From the NCBI GenBank assembly GCA_022925895.1, contig JAKSYS010000426.1, forward strand, positions 1 to 53,774: a stretch of DNA of 53,774 bases, read 5' to 3'. Both the position numbers and the translations under genes were made by a program. Origin of the DNA: Fragilaria crotonensis (lineage: Eukaryota; Bacillariophyta; Fragilariophyceae; Fragilariales; Fragilariaceae). How positions within the stretch are numbered: the first letter of the stretch is position 1; each line of letters starts with the position of its first letter. Under the pieces are notes generated by a model, which ran no database searches, was not told where the DNA came from, and saw only the letters and a list, made by a program, of their open reading frames with translations. Positions 43,402 to 53,774 of this stretch are shown in pieces.

Positions 43402-46380
43402 ATGGCTGATAATTCTGGTGGAGACGGTTCAACAACAACCCGACAATCGAATATGGAAGGTTCTTTTGGACCCAGGGTGTATGCATTTGTTTTTGAAAAG
43501 GAGTATACTACAAAAATGGGCCACCGCCAATTAACCTTCAAGAGAACAAAGGGCTATGACACTCAGAGGTTAAGCAATGTGCAATTCAAATGTAGTAGCG
43601 CTCCGGGAATCAACCCAACAGGAGCTTTCTTAATCTCTCCAAGCAAGTAAAGGAACACAAGGCTTGGGTCCATGACAACGACAGTGTTCGACATGATGCC
43701 ATTCTCGGTCATGATCTGAATGAAAAGTTGACATTTGTTACTCGGATGGTTCCATGAGAATGGAAGGACAAGTTGTGTTGATAAAACAGCAAGGAGAAAT
43801 GCCAACATTTTTAATCAGAAAATCTCGATTGACAAAGTAATTAAACAACATTTAAACCAAAGTCAGAAGATACAGTTACGATCTGCACTGTGGGGAAACG
43901 ACATCTTATTCAATGAACGATTGAAGAAGCAAGTACAGGGGAAAGAAACTTCATTTGGAACTGCAAGAGGACTCTCACCCTACAATACAATGAAAAAACA
44001 TTTCCTGTGCCACAGACGCAGACGGAGGTCTTCAAAATGGAGTGTGAACAATTGGTACTAAAGGAAGACGTCGTTGAACCCATTGGAGCATCAGAAGATG
44101 CTTGTCCTACTTTCATCATTCCAAAGAAAGATGGCACAGTGCCACGGTGCATGGGTCTCGGATTTTTGCGAGCTGAATCAGATGTTGAGGCTACGAGTGT
44201 ATCCATTGCCAAAAATGCAAGATGTGTTGCATCGGCAACCCAGTTACAAATTCTTCATGAAATTGACATTTTACTGTGCTGTTAAACATTCGAATCGGAC
44301 GACTTGAGTAAGAACTTGTGTGTTATTGTCACGCCCATTGGTATATTCTGCTACAGCAAGAATACCGATGAGTCTACCAGGCTCTGGAAAGATGCAGAGA
44401 ATCTTCCAGACATGCCAGAAGTCGAAGGTTTTCTTGACGGCATTGCAATTTTCGCAAATTGTTATGTTTCTCACATGCTTATTATAAAGTGTTTGACACT
44501 ACGACAAAATGGTTTTACAGTTAACCCTTTGAAGTGCAAGTCGGCTGTGCAAGAAATGGATTGACCGGGATACTGGTTGACAACGCAAGGGCTAAAGCGA
44601 GCATGGTCGAAAAAGTACGAGCGACGATACAGAAACTTGAGCCTTCAAATTACGCCTTCGAAAATATTAAACAACTCCGACATTTCATTCGTGCCGTCAA
44701 TTACTATCGCAACATGTGGCCTCAACAAGCTCATCGTTTGGCTACATCACTTACAAGTCTAACGGACAAATGACACTTCTAGATGACAGTGGAACCTCAA
44801 CAGGTATTTGAATGCATGAAAGTAGTACTTGCTTCCAATTGTATGCTAGTATGTTATCCTGATCACAGCTTACCTTTCCATATTGACACAGACACAAGTG
44901 ATTAGTATCAAATGGGTGCACTTATCATGCTTCAGAATCAACTGGTTGCATACTATTTTCCCCGCAAATTGAATCCAGCTCAACGCAACTAGCTACACTA
45001 CGATTGGAAAAGAACTACTTTCAGCTGTCGTTGAAGTGCTTCGCAAATTCTGCACAATGTTACATGGCTGTGATCTCACCATTCGCAAGGACCAGCACAT
45101 AAGCCTCACTTATTCCAAGTTAAACACTCAACGAGTGTTGGCGACTGCACATCAAAGATTATGGCCCAAAGTTTACGTACTATCTAGGGGCTACAATAAC
45201 AACCTCACTGAATTTCTGAGTCGACTTCCAATCGCGGAAGGGAAGGAGACTCCGGGACCTTACGGACCGGCGCAAGGTCACCAGAAGTTGCGGAACAGAA
45301 CAAGACTGACTCGATGTTTATCTTGGACAAACTTACTGGACCCGCTGACGTTTTTTCTGGTGAATATTATTCCACAGTATTCGATGACGCAGTGATATTC
45401 AGATTTAACAACGGAAGCGTATCGTGACTTACCCTTGGATAGAGGACCAAATCCAATTGACTACATGCATTTGGAGAATGAACAGCAACAAAGACACGAG
45501 GCATTACAACAACTGCTAGAATTTGACCCGACACGGGCGATAGATGTTGCAACGTTTTGGAACAACAGAGAGGGGCGTGCTATCACCCTCTGGGAACTCA
45601 CAACTTTCAAATCATTTTACTGGACGTCTTAGTTGAACAAACAATTTCTTGGTATTTTTGAATGCTGCAGTATTGGGAAGCGGATAATCTTCACTTGACA
45701 ATGGAGACACATTTTTATGCAATTGGTTCGAAATCACGCACACAAGAGATAGAAAAGAACTGCAGCAATAGTAGCCAGAAGTACAACTCATCAGGACAAG
45801 GTTAGGGACAGTTGGCCGCAAGAGAAACCCATGGGGCACAGCGATTGATAATATTGCTGGACATCGGGAAATTCTTTTGCCACGAGGTAATGACGTTTTG
45901 TGAATATCACGCTGCCTGCTAACAATGATTGACACGGTCACCAATTTGACAGAAATATTGAGAGTACCTAATACAATGACCACTAAAGCAGCACACTCAT
46001 TTGAAATGGGCTGGTTATTCAAATATCCACAACCAGTTTGGGTGATAGTACATGATCAAGGTACAGAGTTTATGGGGGAAGATTTTCAGGCACTCCTACG
46101 ACAATGGGAATTCCAAACGCAGCACCTATTGGAGTACGCAACCCTCAAATTAATGCCGTGTGTGAAAGAATGCATCAGGTGGTATTTAACAATTTGCGAA
46201 CCTTACCTCATACTAACCCTCCAGCACAGGAAATAATGAACGCGAAGGCGATGATTGACTACGCTCTACAAGTGGCAGTATATGCGATGAGAAGGACAGT
46301 GCATTGTTGGACATTGGGAATATTGCCTGGATAGCTAGCTAGTGTTTCAAAGAGATATGATTATGGAATTACCTCTTGCG
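43402..46380 (+). pseudogene. Ty3/gypsy protease-RT-RNase H-integrase, 5' part
   Basis: Pieces in changing frames follow gypsy order. A protease end region (LGHDLNEKL-like, near 43700) comes first. RT follows with FIIPKKDGTVPR (near 44113), LCVIVTPIG (44319), FLDGIAIFANCYVSHM (the degraded xDD box, 44430-44480), NGFTVNPLKC (44511) and RHFIRAVNYYRNMWP (44680). RNase H has FHIDTDTSD (44878). Then comes the integrase: MIDTVTNLTEI (45925), HDQGTEFMGEDFQALL (46050), INAVCERMHQVV (46154). At VFQRDMIMELPLAA (46342-46383) the frame runs straight into retroelement copy 2. Gypsy sequence resumes at 53253. Confidence 0.88.
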
Positions 46381-46383
46381 GCT

Positions 46384-46534
46384 TGGCATGTCCGAAGTTC
46401 GGGAAAGGGAGAGCAGTCGCCGTCAGACAGACGAACACGAGACACAGACAGACGAACACCCGGACACAACACAAGATGCGAATTGCTCACAATCCGGACG
46501 AACTCGAATCAACAAAGACACTACTCTAGTTAAT
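46384..46534. repeat. A1 terminal repeat, copy 2
   Basis: It starts TGGCATGTCCGAAG and ends CTCTAGTTAAT, and matches A2 at 52723-52869 apart from small indels (A2 has AATGAACG where A1 has GACAGACG). It is followed directly by internal sequence TTAATCTGGCC, unlike copy 1. Confidence 0.88.
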
Positions 46535-46598
46535 TTAATCTGGCCTCTTCCCTCAAACCACCAACCGACCGACGACTCGAACGACGAACGCAGATAGG

Positions 46599-49090
46599 AT
46601 GGCCGACATGTCGTCCCCTATGACGATGACGTCTACGTGGGAAGACGTCTTCCGTGCCCTTGACCAGTGGGAAGTGGTCCCGAAGCTCAACAGATTACAC
46701 ACGAAATCGAATTCGATTAATACGGAGTCTACAGGGTTTGTACACCTGTGTTCGCCGGACATCGCACACCTGATGGTAAACACGCACGGGACGATCCGTC
46801 TGTTCCACCACTTTCACCACGCGCCGACGACGGACTAAACGACGGAACGAACGCCCTATGGGCACTTCTCGGCGGCGGTGGATTCGCAGCCGCCATGGCG
46901 GTCGACACGAAACAGATCGTCAGAAGCCACGTTGGAACGCCTTACGATTGGTCCAAAATGCTCACGTGGAATTCTACGTCCGACGTACGAAGAGCGATTG
47001 AAGAATTGGTGGCGACGAGATCTTCGGTGTCAGGCGTCAGCGAGGCGCCGGACAGGCATCGGCGCCGGCGCGGGAGCCACCTCCTGTGGCAGCGACGAGG
47101 ACGCCCCAGAAGGCAGTGCCCCAAGAGGCAGATCCAAGTCGAGCAAACATACTAACGAGACTAACGACCAAGACAAGACGAGGCGACGCGGACGCTGACG
47201 ACACAGAAGACGTCACGGTCGTCGGTTTCACCATGAAACCGACAGTACCAGTTCCGGCGTTCATCGCGGCAGCCATCATGGAATCATACGTCACCGACCC
47301 TGAGGGTGGCCTGATGATAGTCAGGACCATCAAACAGAGGGCGAGTGAGGACCCGGACCCCGACCGGGCGTCGAGGTTGGCCGAAGCAGCGTCCTACGTA
47401 CCTCGATGGGTTCTCTGCGTTGCAGCGAGCACCAGAACCACTCACGGTCCAACAAAGTGGGGAGTGGCGGCTTCGTCAGCTTACTCTAGGCGAGCGGACG
47501 ACTGGGCGAAAGTCCTACACATGAAGTACCTGGCCGTGAAGGCTAAAAGCCTCATCAATCGGACGATCAGTCAGAAACGCCAGGGCGAGAGAACGACGCC
47601 ATCAGAAACTTGTCGAGCCTCCTCGAAAGACAGGTCGCTAGCGCAGTCGCGTCATCTCCTCAAATCCCGAAGACAGGATTCGACTCGTTCCCCGTCGACA
47701 AGCGGATGATCCTGTTCGTTTCGGAGAAGGGCCTTAGGGAGGACCCCAACTCGCCCCGTCAGACCTTCGCAGACATCCTAGCGCTCAGCAACGTGGCGTA
47801 CGTCAAAACCACATACACCATTTCTTGCGCAACACGAAAGGGAGGATGCATTCATCCCAATGGGTTTCTGCGCAGCCATTCGGACCGCATCCTTCTAGCG
47901 GCGCTTCGGACAGACCAGGAGCCTTCAGCCTTACTGCAGGCCCCAGGCTCGCACGATCGAACGCGACAGGCAGGGATGCTCGACCACGCAAGCACCCTTG
48001 TTCAAATGCAACTTAAGGCGACAGACACGACAACTGGATTCTCGGACAAAGACATCAAGAGCATGACGAAGCTCAATTTCACTATCAGCGTGATTTTCAC
48101 GAGCTCGCGCGACTACTCGAGAACATGGCGGGGGTGGCCGAGCTCCTCTTCGGCCCGCGGTCCCCGTTGACGCATATGTTGGACGAGTGGTGTCGTTTCC
48201 TGACGCGAGCAGTCGGATCGACCTTAGCGGCGTTACGACAGCTAGCTCACGAAGACAACTTCGGCCGCCTGTCGCCTCGGTTGGTTCATCGAGAAGCGCG
48301 CAACAATACTTGGTGTTGTGCGCAGGAGTGGAACACGAGGACGATATCAACCTGAATCTGCTAGACTTCCGTTCGACGCGTCAGCAACTGGAGGGCGGAG
48401 CCGCCGTCTTCCCCGCCTGCGACTTCTTGAAAGACAGGATGGGGTCGGGGCAGCGCTGCCGCGAAGGCGGAAGCCCCAGCGCATCAGGAGGGGCGGCGCA
48501 CGATCTGGACGAAAGGGACAACCAGCAGACGCTGTCACGAACCCGCAGCAGGACCTGTTCACGAAGGGCGCCAACGGCGTCTGGCAGGTCTTCCTCGATC
48601 ACGTGCGGGCAGGCCGCTCCGAACATGTGCTGCCGCTGGCACCAGACGGCAAGTGTGTCCGGGCTGCTTCCTGAGCGCTTCGCACGTCGCCCTTACGACC
48701 GAACAAACCGCGGCGTTAGGGCATGGATCGAACAATGCAGGGCGCGCATCACGCGACCCTCGTCCGACTCGACGCCGCCCAGCAAGAAAACGAAATTAGG
48801 ACCCTCTGCATCTGCTTACACTACAACTTTTTCGTCGCTCAGCCTTCCCGGTGGTCCTTTGATCACGAGGCAGCCCATCGCGAATTTCACAATCGACGAA
48901 CGACAGGGGACGCACCGCCTTTCCGCGACTCGCGCCAGCCGACCGATGGACCCATAGCGGGTCCGTCCATAGCAATCCCGGCTGCACAACCACGCCCGAC
49001 GGCAACGATCGCCACGCATGAGACATCGCTCGCGGCCGCGACACCGCCTCGCCCCGCCCGACCGCCCGACCGTCCGCCGCGGAGCTGACC
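46599..49090 (+). pseudogene. Gag-like protein, retroelement copy 2
   Basis: It has the same start (MADMSSPMTMTSTWEDVF) as copy 1, and here the frame extends through TESTGFVHLCSPDIAHLM before shifting. The CCCH-finger region is near 48628-48700. Frame breaks are at different places from copy 1, so neither copy is open throughout although most sequence is nearly identical. Confidence 0.7.
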
Positions 49091-49129
49091 GCCCCGGCAC
49101 TGCGAACGAGGACGTTCGTCTCACGTCAC

Positions 49130-52100
49130 GACTCCTGGACACCTCTGGGGTCCTAGGACCAACGGTAAGTCACTCGCCCTGGTTCCACTTCCGACGATAC
49201 CGCTTCCGAATGTCGACTCGCCTTTCCTTCCCGAACCTCGACTCGCCGATGCTCTGGCCAGCATCCTCGACGCCCCAGCCGACGACGCACCCGACCGAAT
49301 TCCGCTTCGAATGGACTCACGAGGCGGCCGCTCACAACCTGGCAGTCCTCCGGCGCTACGCGCTGGACCTCGGGCAGCCGTGGACGCCCAACCGTTCAGC
49401 GCGGTGACACCCGGATCCGAATTTCGATCCGCCGCTCCTGGCGCCGCTCCTCTCCGCACACCCGCTCTGGTCGCGCTTCCAAGAGCGCATTTCAGACGGC
49501 GCGGATTTTCCCGCGAGATTTCCGACGCCGACCGCCTCGCCGACGTCCGCGACAACCTCGCCCGTGGCAATCACAAATCGGCCCGAGGCCACGAAGCGAA
49601 GTTGATATCAATGCTAAAGAAGAAGTGGAAAGGGGCTGGCAACTGCCCCTACCGAGCCGCTCTGGAATTAGAAGGCTGCGAGGTGGCGCCTTTGGGCATG
49701 GTGGCACAGACATCGATCGACGAGAAGGACAGACCATCGAGAAGCTAAGGCTCACACGACCAGTCATTCAACCCCAGCGGGATCCCAGGACGAAGCGTAA
49801 ACGACAGAGTGGACACGTCACAACTGACGACCGCACGATTTGGCAGGGCTTTCAGTCGACTGATGTACCACATCTCGTACCTCAGACAATTGTGGCCGAA
49901 AGAACCCATCCTCCTCACAAAGGTGGACTGCAAATCCGCCTACAGACGAATACACTTAAAGGCACGAACCGCCCTGAAGTCTTGCACTAGCATTGACGAC
50001 CTGCTCCTCGTGGCACTCAGGATGACTTTCGGAGGAGCACCAAACCCGTCCCAGTGGAGCGACGTGTCCGAAGTAATCACGGACCTTGCGAATGACCTCG
50101 TCAGGAGATCAGACTGGGACGAAGGTATTCCACTCGCCGCATCAACACTTGCTTGATTCTGACGAAGCCGTAGATAACGACGATGGAATGATCGACGGGT
50201 CGAGCGAATTCGGAGAAGCCGATTTCTTCGCTGTGAACTACCCGATCGCAAACGACGACGATCTACCCAGATTCGACTGTTACCTGGACGACATTTTGGG
50301 GCTTTCAACCCAAGAGACGCAGAAAAGAGCTCGGCAGCGATTCCCCTTGCATTGCACATAGTGGGAAGACCCCACAACGCAGAGAAACGAATCCTTTCCC
50401 AGAGACGACATCCTTGCCATCCCGAAGTTCCTGGCCGAGGCGAAACCATCTGAGCGGAAGATGATCTTGGGATGGCTGGTAGACACACGCCGCTTCACGG
50501 TCGCTCTGCCTGAGGACAAATACCACGCATGGACGAAAGTGATCGACAAGATCCTAGCGAACAGGCATGCGCACGTAACGACGCGATCTGGAAGACCCTC
50601 GGACGACTCAGCCACGCCGCATACGTCGTCCCGTACTCCAGGCATTTCATGGGGCGACTCTACAAGGCATGCGAGATCGAAACGAAGTGGAAAGACGAGA
50701 CTGACGAATCCCCAACGCGATGACCTGAGCCTTTGGAGGAGCTTCCTGCGAAGAGCGGCGCAAGGGATCTCCATCAACAGATTGGTCTGCAGGTGGCCGA
50801 CGCGAATCGTTCGGGTGGACGCTTGCCCGCAAGGGATAGGAGGATATGGTCTCCAAAGCGGGATTGCTTGGCGATACCAACTGCCCGAAGATCTAGCGGG
50901 ACGAGCGACACTTAATACGTTGGAGTTTCTAGCAGCCTTCGTGGGAATGGTAGTCGAATTCCGCGAAGGAAAAAGTGGTCGCCAGTCTCGGACGTCCTGC
51001 TAAGCCAAGGGGATAGCACCTCGGCCGCAGGGTGGCTGGCAAAGTCCAGCCGACGACAACTGTCCGCTTCACCTCACCATCGCGAGGAGTTTCGCTGATT
51101 TCTGTCTGACGCACGAGATCGACCACTACACTCAATGGTTCCCGGGGCGAGAGAACAAGGTGGCGGACATTTTATCGCGAGACTTCGCGCTCGACGACGA
51201 CGAGGTCACCTCGCTCATCAGGAAACATGGCTCACCCTTTGTCCCACAGAACTTCAGGATCATCCCCTTGCAGCCAGCCCTCATTTCGCAGATTGGAGAC
51301 TGGCTGCGTCTGCTGCCAAAACGCAGCTCTTGCCGACTCAACCCGCGCCAAGCGCAGCAGCAGCTGGAACTGCTACGCACGATTCCTCGAGCGAGTCGGA
51401 GTCGACCTCGACCCTTTTCTCCGCCGGTTCGGACGAAACGAAAGGACGGAAATCTTCGCGTGTTTCGCTGCCGCCCTTCGGGACGGACGGCTTCGCTCCA
51501 GACAGCCTGCGACAGATGGCAATGGAGCCATGTCCGTACCATTCGTGCCACCCTCGACGGTGTGGCTCAGACCTTCAGGCTTAACAAACTTGAGAGCCCA
51601 ATCCACGACTCCGCCGGACGCCTCGACCCCTTCTGGCTTTACAATTGAAGAAGTACGCGGACGACGACCCGGGTCGCACAACAACAAGCCATTCCTCTTG
51701 AAGTGATCAGGAAGGTGAGATCCTGGTCCAGGAACGAGTTGGACGTGGCAGTCGGACAACTGGTGGTCACGGCCTTTTTCTTCGCCATGAGGTCTTGCGA
51801 ATACTCCGACGTGGGAGGCGGCAGACGAACATCGGTAGTCAGAGTAGACGACGTTCGATTCAGGAAACAGGACGAGCGCTGACGACTTTCTCCTACGAAC
51901 AAACCCGAAATGCAGACGCCGTAACGATCACCTATCGACAACAAAGAACGGAGACAAAGGAGCGAAGGTGACGCAGCACAGGAACAACAACCCCGGTCAG
52001 GCAGACATATGTCCGGTACGGACACTTGCGGAATTGATTCACAGAATTAGAGGCTACGAACGACTTGGTCGGACGAACCCGAAGATAAACGCTTTCGTAT

Positions 52101-52473
52101 CGACAACATCGAACGAGCTCGAACACGTCTCTTCGAAAACGATCCTCGAACAGCTGAGGGCCGCGACAATACTATCGGAGAGGCTGGGACTCCAGGCCGA
52201 TCGAATCGGTACGCACTCGATTAGGTCGGGCGCGGCCATGGCAATGCACTTGGCAGGTGTGCCAAGCGAACGATACAGATGGTGGGCCGTTGGCGGAGCA
52301 GGACGTTCATGAGATACCTACGCATCCAAGTGCCAGACACCACGATCGGGGTCGCCACGCGCATGACGAATCGACAAACTTTCTTCACAGTCGCCCATGA
52401 TCCTGCGGACGAACGACAACCGGAAAATGGCGGAAACCAGGTCGACTCACAACGACGCGACGGACCCCGCTAG
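49130..52473 (+). pseudogene. RT-RNase H-tyrosine recombinase polyprotein, retroelement copy 2
   Basis: RT: KVDCKSAYRRIHLKARTAL, GGAPNPSQWSDVSEVI (49923-50080) and DCYLDDIL (50273-50300). RNase H: VDACPQGIGGYG (50815-50850). Tyrosine recombinase: MRSCEYSDV (51786-51812), then THSIRSGAAMAMHLAGVP with the H-x-x-R motif (52211-52266), and GRW...FMRYLRIQV (52280-52335) with the likely nucleophile tyrosine. Thus R, H-x-x-R and Y are all visible in this copy, although frames shift. A tail of about 40 residues ends at the TAG inside B1, so the B1 repeat overlaps the C-terminus of the recombinase. Confidence 0.85.
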
Positions 52474-53252
52474 ATGAATATCACGGGACCGACCCCGCGA
52501 GACGAACCAGGAGAGAGACAAAACTATTAGGACCAGATTCCGATGCCATCTATTTAGTTCCACTAGCCTCGTGAACATGAAGGAGAATCCAGAAAACCAC
52601 ACACAGCAACACGAATCGACGCGACAGTACGCGAGACAGCGGTACGACGAAACCACTAGGCGGCCGACTCATCCGACTAAACGGACTTAGAGAAATGCGG
52701 ACAAGACTCGGAATTTATTTCGTGGCATGTCCGAAGTTCGAAAGGAGAGCAGTCGCCGTCAATGAACGAACACGAGACACAGACAGACGAACACCCGGAC
52801 ACAACACAAGATGCGAATTGCTCACAATCCGGACGAACTCGAATCAACAAAGACACTACTCTAGTTAATCCCACCCACCCACACCTCCTCTCCTGGCCCG
52901 ATGCCTAGGTTCATCAGCGCCTCCGGCGCCGTTACCTCCTGGCCATGCACTGCATGGGGCGGAAACCAGGTCGACTCACAACGACGCGACGGACCCTAGA
53001 TGAATATCACGGGACCGACCCCGCGAGACGAACCAGGAGAGAGAGACAAAACTATTAGGACCAGATTCCGATGCCATCTATTTAGTTCCACTAGCCTCGT
53101 GAACATGAAGGAGAATCCAGAAAACCACACACAGCAACACACGAATCGACGCGACAGTACGCGAGACAGCGGTACGACGAAACCACTAGGCGGCCGACTC
53201 ATCCGACTAAACGGACTTAGAGAAATGCGGACAAGACTCGGAATTTATTTCG
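52429..53252. repeat. Copy 2 right-end split direct repeats (B1-C, A2, central hairpin, B2-C)
   Basis: B1 52429-52547 and B2 52956-53075 begin GGCGGAAACCAGG and end GATTCCGATGCC. C parts 52548-52722 and 53076-53252 end GGAATTTATTTCG. A2 is 52723-52869. The central segment 52870-52955 carries CCTAGGTTCATC and a CGGCGCC-type hairpin. Copies of B-C differ by a few small indels. Confidence 0.9.
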
Positions 53253-53480
53253 AACCATTTACGATGGGAGAACTATAAAACTTTGACTATCAACCAGGAC
53301 AATGGTGACGGAACTAGTAACAAATCCGACTTAGCTAACTCACAAGAACGCGAACGAAAGGACCCTATCAAGTGGAACGAGTGCACTTCAACGGAATACT
53401 AACTATTCGGAGAACTGGCTGAAAATGCGATTGACCGCATTAATATACAGTATGTCCGACCCTTTTTATGGCCGCTGGGG
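53253..53480 (+). pseudogene. Ty3/gypsy pol, 3' part after retroelement copy 2
   Basis: Frames contain an NYK...TINQ/DYQPGQWVTELV-like region, then GPYQVERVHFNG (53363-53400) and RINIQYVRPFL (53431-53465). These match the end of gypsy pol (GPY....H.NG and INIRR..P). This is the continuation of 43402-46380. The stretch between LPLAA and NYK that should link the two is missing, so the insertion came with, or was followed by, a target deletion of perhaps 80-100 bp. Confidence 0.8.
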
Positions 53481-53774
53481 ACAACCACCAGGTCAGTGGA
53501 ACCTCACTTGGAGTGAGGAGTAGGCTCGCCTGTTGAAGTGCGTACTTGGCAGTTTGCCAACCTACAACTTCTAAGTCTGCTCCCAGTGGGATTAGGAAAA
53601 TGTCACTACTAGGCTCTATCTCTCAGTCCTTGGAGAGAGGAAGAGTGCAAGAACCGGAGCCATTGCCTTAGTCTTGAGTTCGCAGGAACTAAGAGCTCGA
53701 GGCTTCAGCATTCATGTGATCGTCGCCAGTTTATGTTAACGTTATAAAATAAGCGACGACAGGCGCGATGAGAA
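53481..53774. other. Sequence after the gypsy pol end, possibly 3' LTR
   Basis: A purine-rich GGAGTGAGGAGTAGG stretch at 53512 could be a polypurine tract, followed by TGTTGAAGTGCG that could begin an LTR. The window ends before an LTR can be checked. Confidence 0.3.

Larger units (their letters stand above)
46384..53252 (+). mobile_element. Tyrosine-recombinase retrotransposon (Ngaro/DIRS-like), copy 2, full split-repeat structure
   Basis: The element of about 6.9 kb has A1 (46384-46534), coding region, B1 with C (52429-52722), A2 (52723-52869), central hairpin segment (52870-52955) and B2 with C (52956-53252). A2 abuts B1-C exactly. This A1-ORFs-B1-A2-B2 layout is the split direct repeat arrangement of Ngaro/PAT elements, which integrate through a tyrosine recombinase and a circular intermediate. 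It splits a gypsy pol with no visible target-site duplication (left flank TTGCGGCT, right flank AACCATTT), as expected for that mechanism. Confidence 0.9.

Noticed and set aside
46384-53252. Whether the large repeats are a virus or a CRISPR-like array
   Set aside because: There are no capsid, envelope or Cas features and no regular spacers. RT, RNase H and tyrosine recombinase with split direct repeats identify a retrotransposon.
1-53774. tRNA, rRNA and other RNA genes
   Set aside because: A by-eye search for the TTCGANTC T-loop with matching acceptor arms and for rRNA core words gave nothing convincing on either strand.

Overview
This window looks like nuclear DNA of a eukaryotic microalga, most likely a pennate diatom. 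The evidence is short GT-AG spliceosomal introns (about 60-90 nt), a plastid pre-sequence of the diatom ASAF type on a trigger factor, a diatom-style membrane-anchored leucine-rich-repeat protein, and diatom-like transposon families. Species cannot be named from the sequence alone.

The left half (1-26.8 kb) is mostly host genes on both strands: a membrane LRR protein, a Nop53-like ribosome-biogenesis factor (-), a CID (RNA polymerase II CTD-interacting) protein, two related small alpha/beta-barrel-like proteins (-), a proline-rich coiled-coil protein, a KGKG-repeat protein, an Mpv17/PMP22 membrane protein (-), a codanin-1-like protein, an LRAT-domain protein (-), plastid trigger factor, and a short-chain dehydrogenase (-). 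A decayed hAT transposase (8.4-9.85 kb) and a possible transposase fragment near 23 kb interrupt this region. A 674-bp MITE with 68-bp terminal inverted repeats and an 8-bp target duplication sits 37 bp upstream of the dehydrogenase start codon.

The right half (27.9-53.5 kb) is a nested transposon island. In order it holds: a PIF/Harbinger transposase (+) with its convergent Myb-like partner (-); copy 1 of a tyrosine-recombinase retrotransposon (31.37-38.34 kb); a second Harbinger-type transposase; a piggyBac transposase (-); a Ty1/copia RNase H fragment (-); and a Ty3/gypsy pol that is split by copy 2 of the same tyrosine-recombinase retrotransposon (46.38-53.25 kb). Gypsy sequence resumes after copy 2.

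The tyrosine-recombinase element is the most interesting object. Its order is gag-like (CCCH finger), reverse transcriptase, RNase H, tyrosine recombinase. It has no LTRs but shows A1-ORFs-B1-A2-B2 split direct repeats, which fits the Ngaro-like branch of the DIRS order. A central hairpin segment lies between A2 and B2, and a diverged version of that hairpin lies at 29.48 kb.

Several host genes (Nop53-like, proline-rich, codanin-1-like at two places, trigger factor) each need one extra base in a short homopolymer to stay in frame. The two retroelement copies also differ mostly by 1-4 nt indels. Both patterns suggest deletion-type consensus errors, so these genes are probably intact in the organism.
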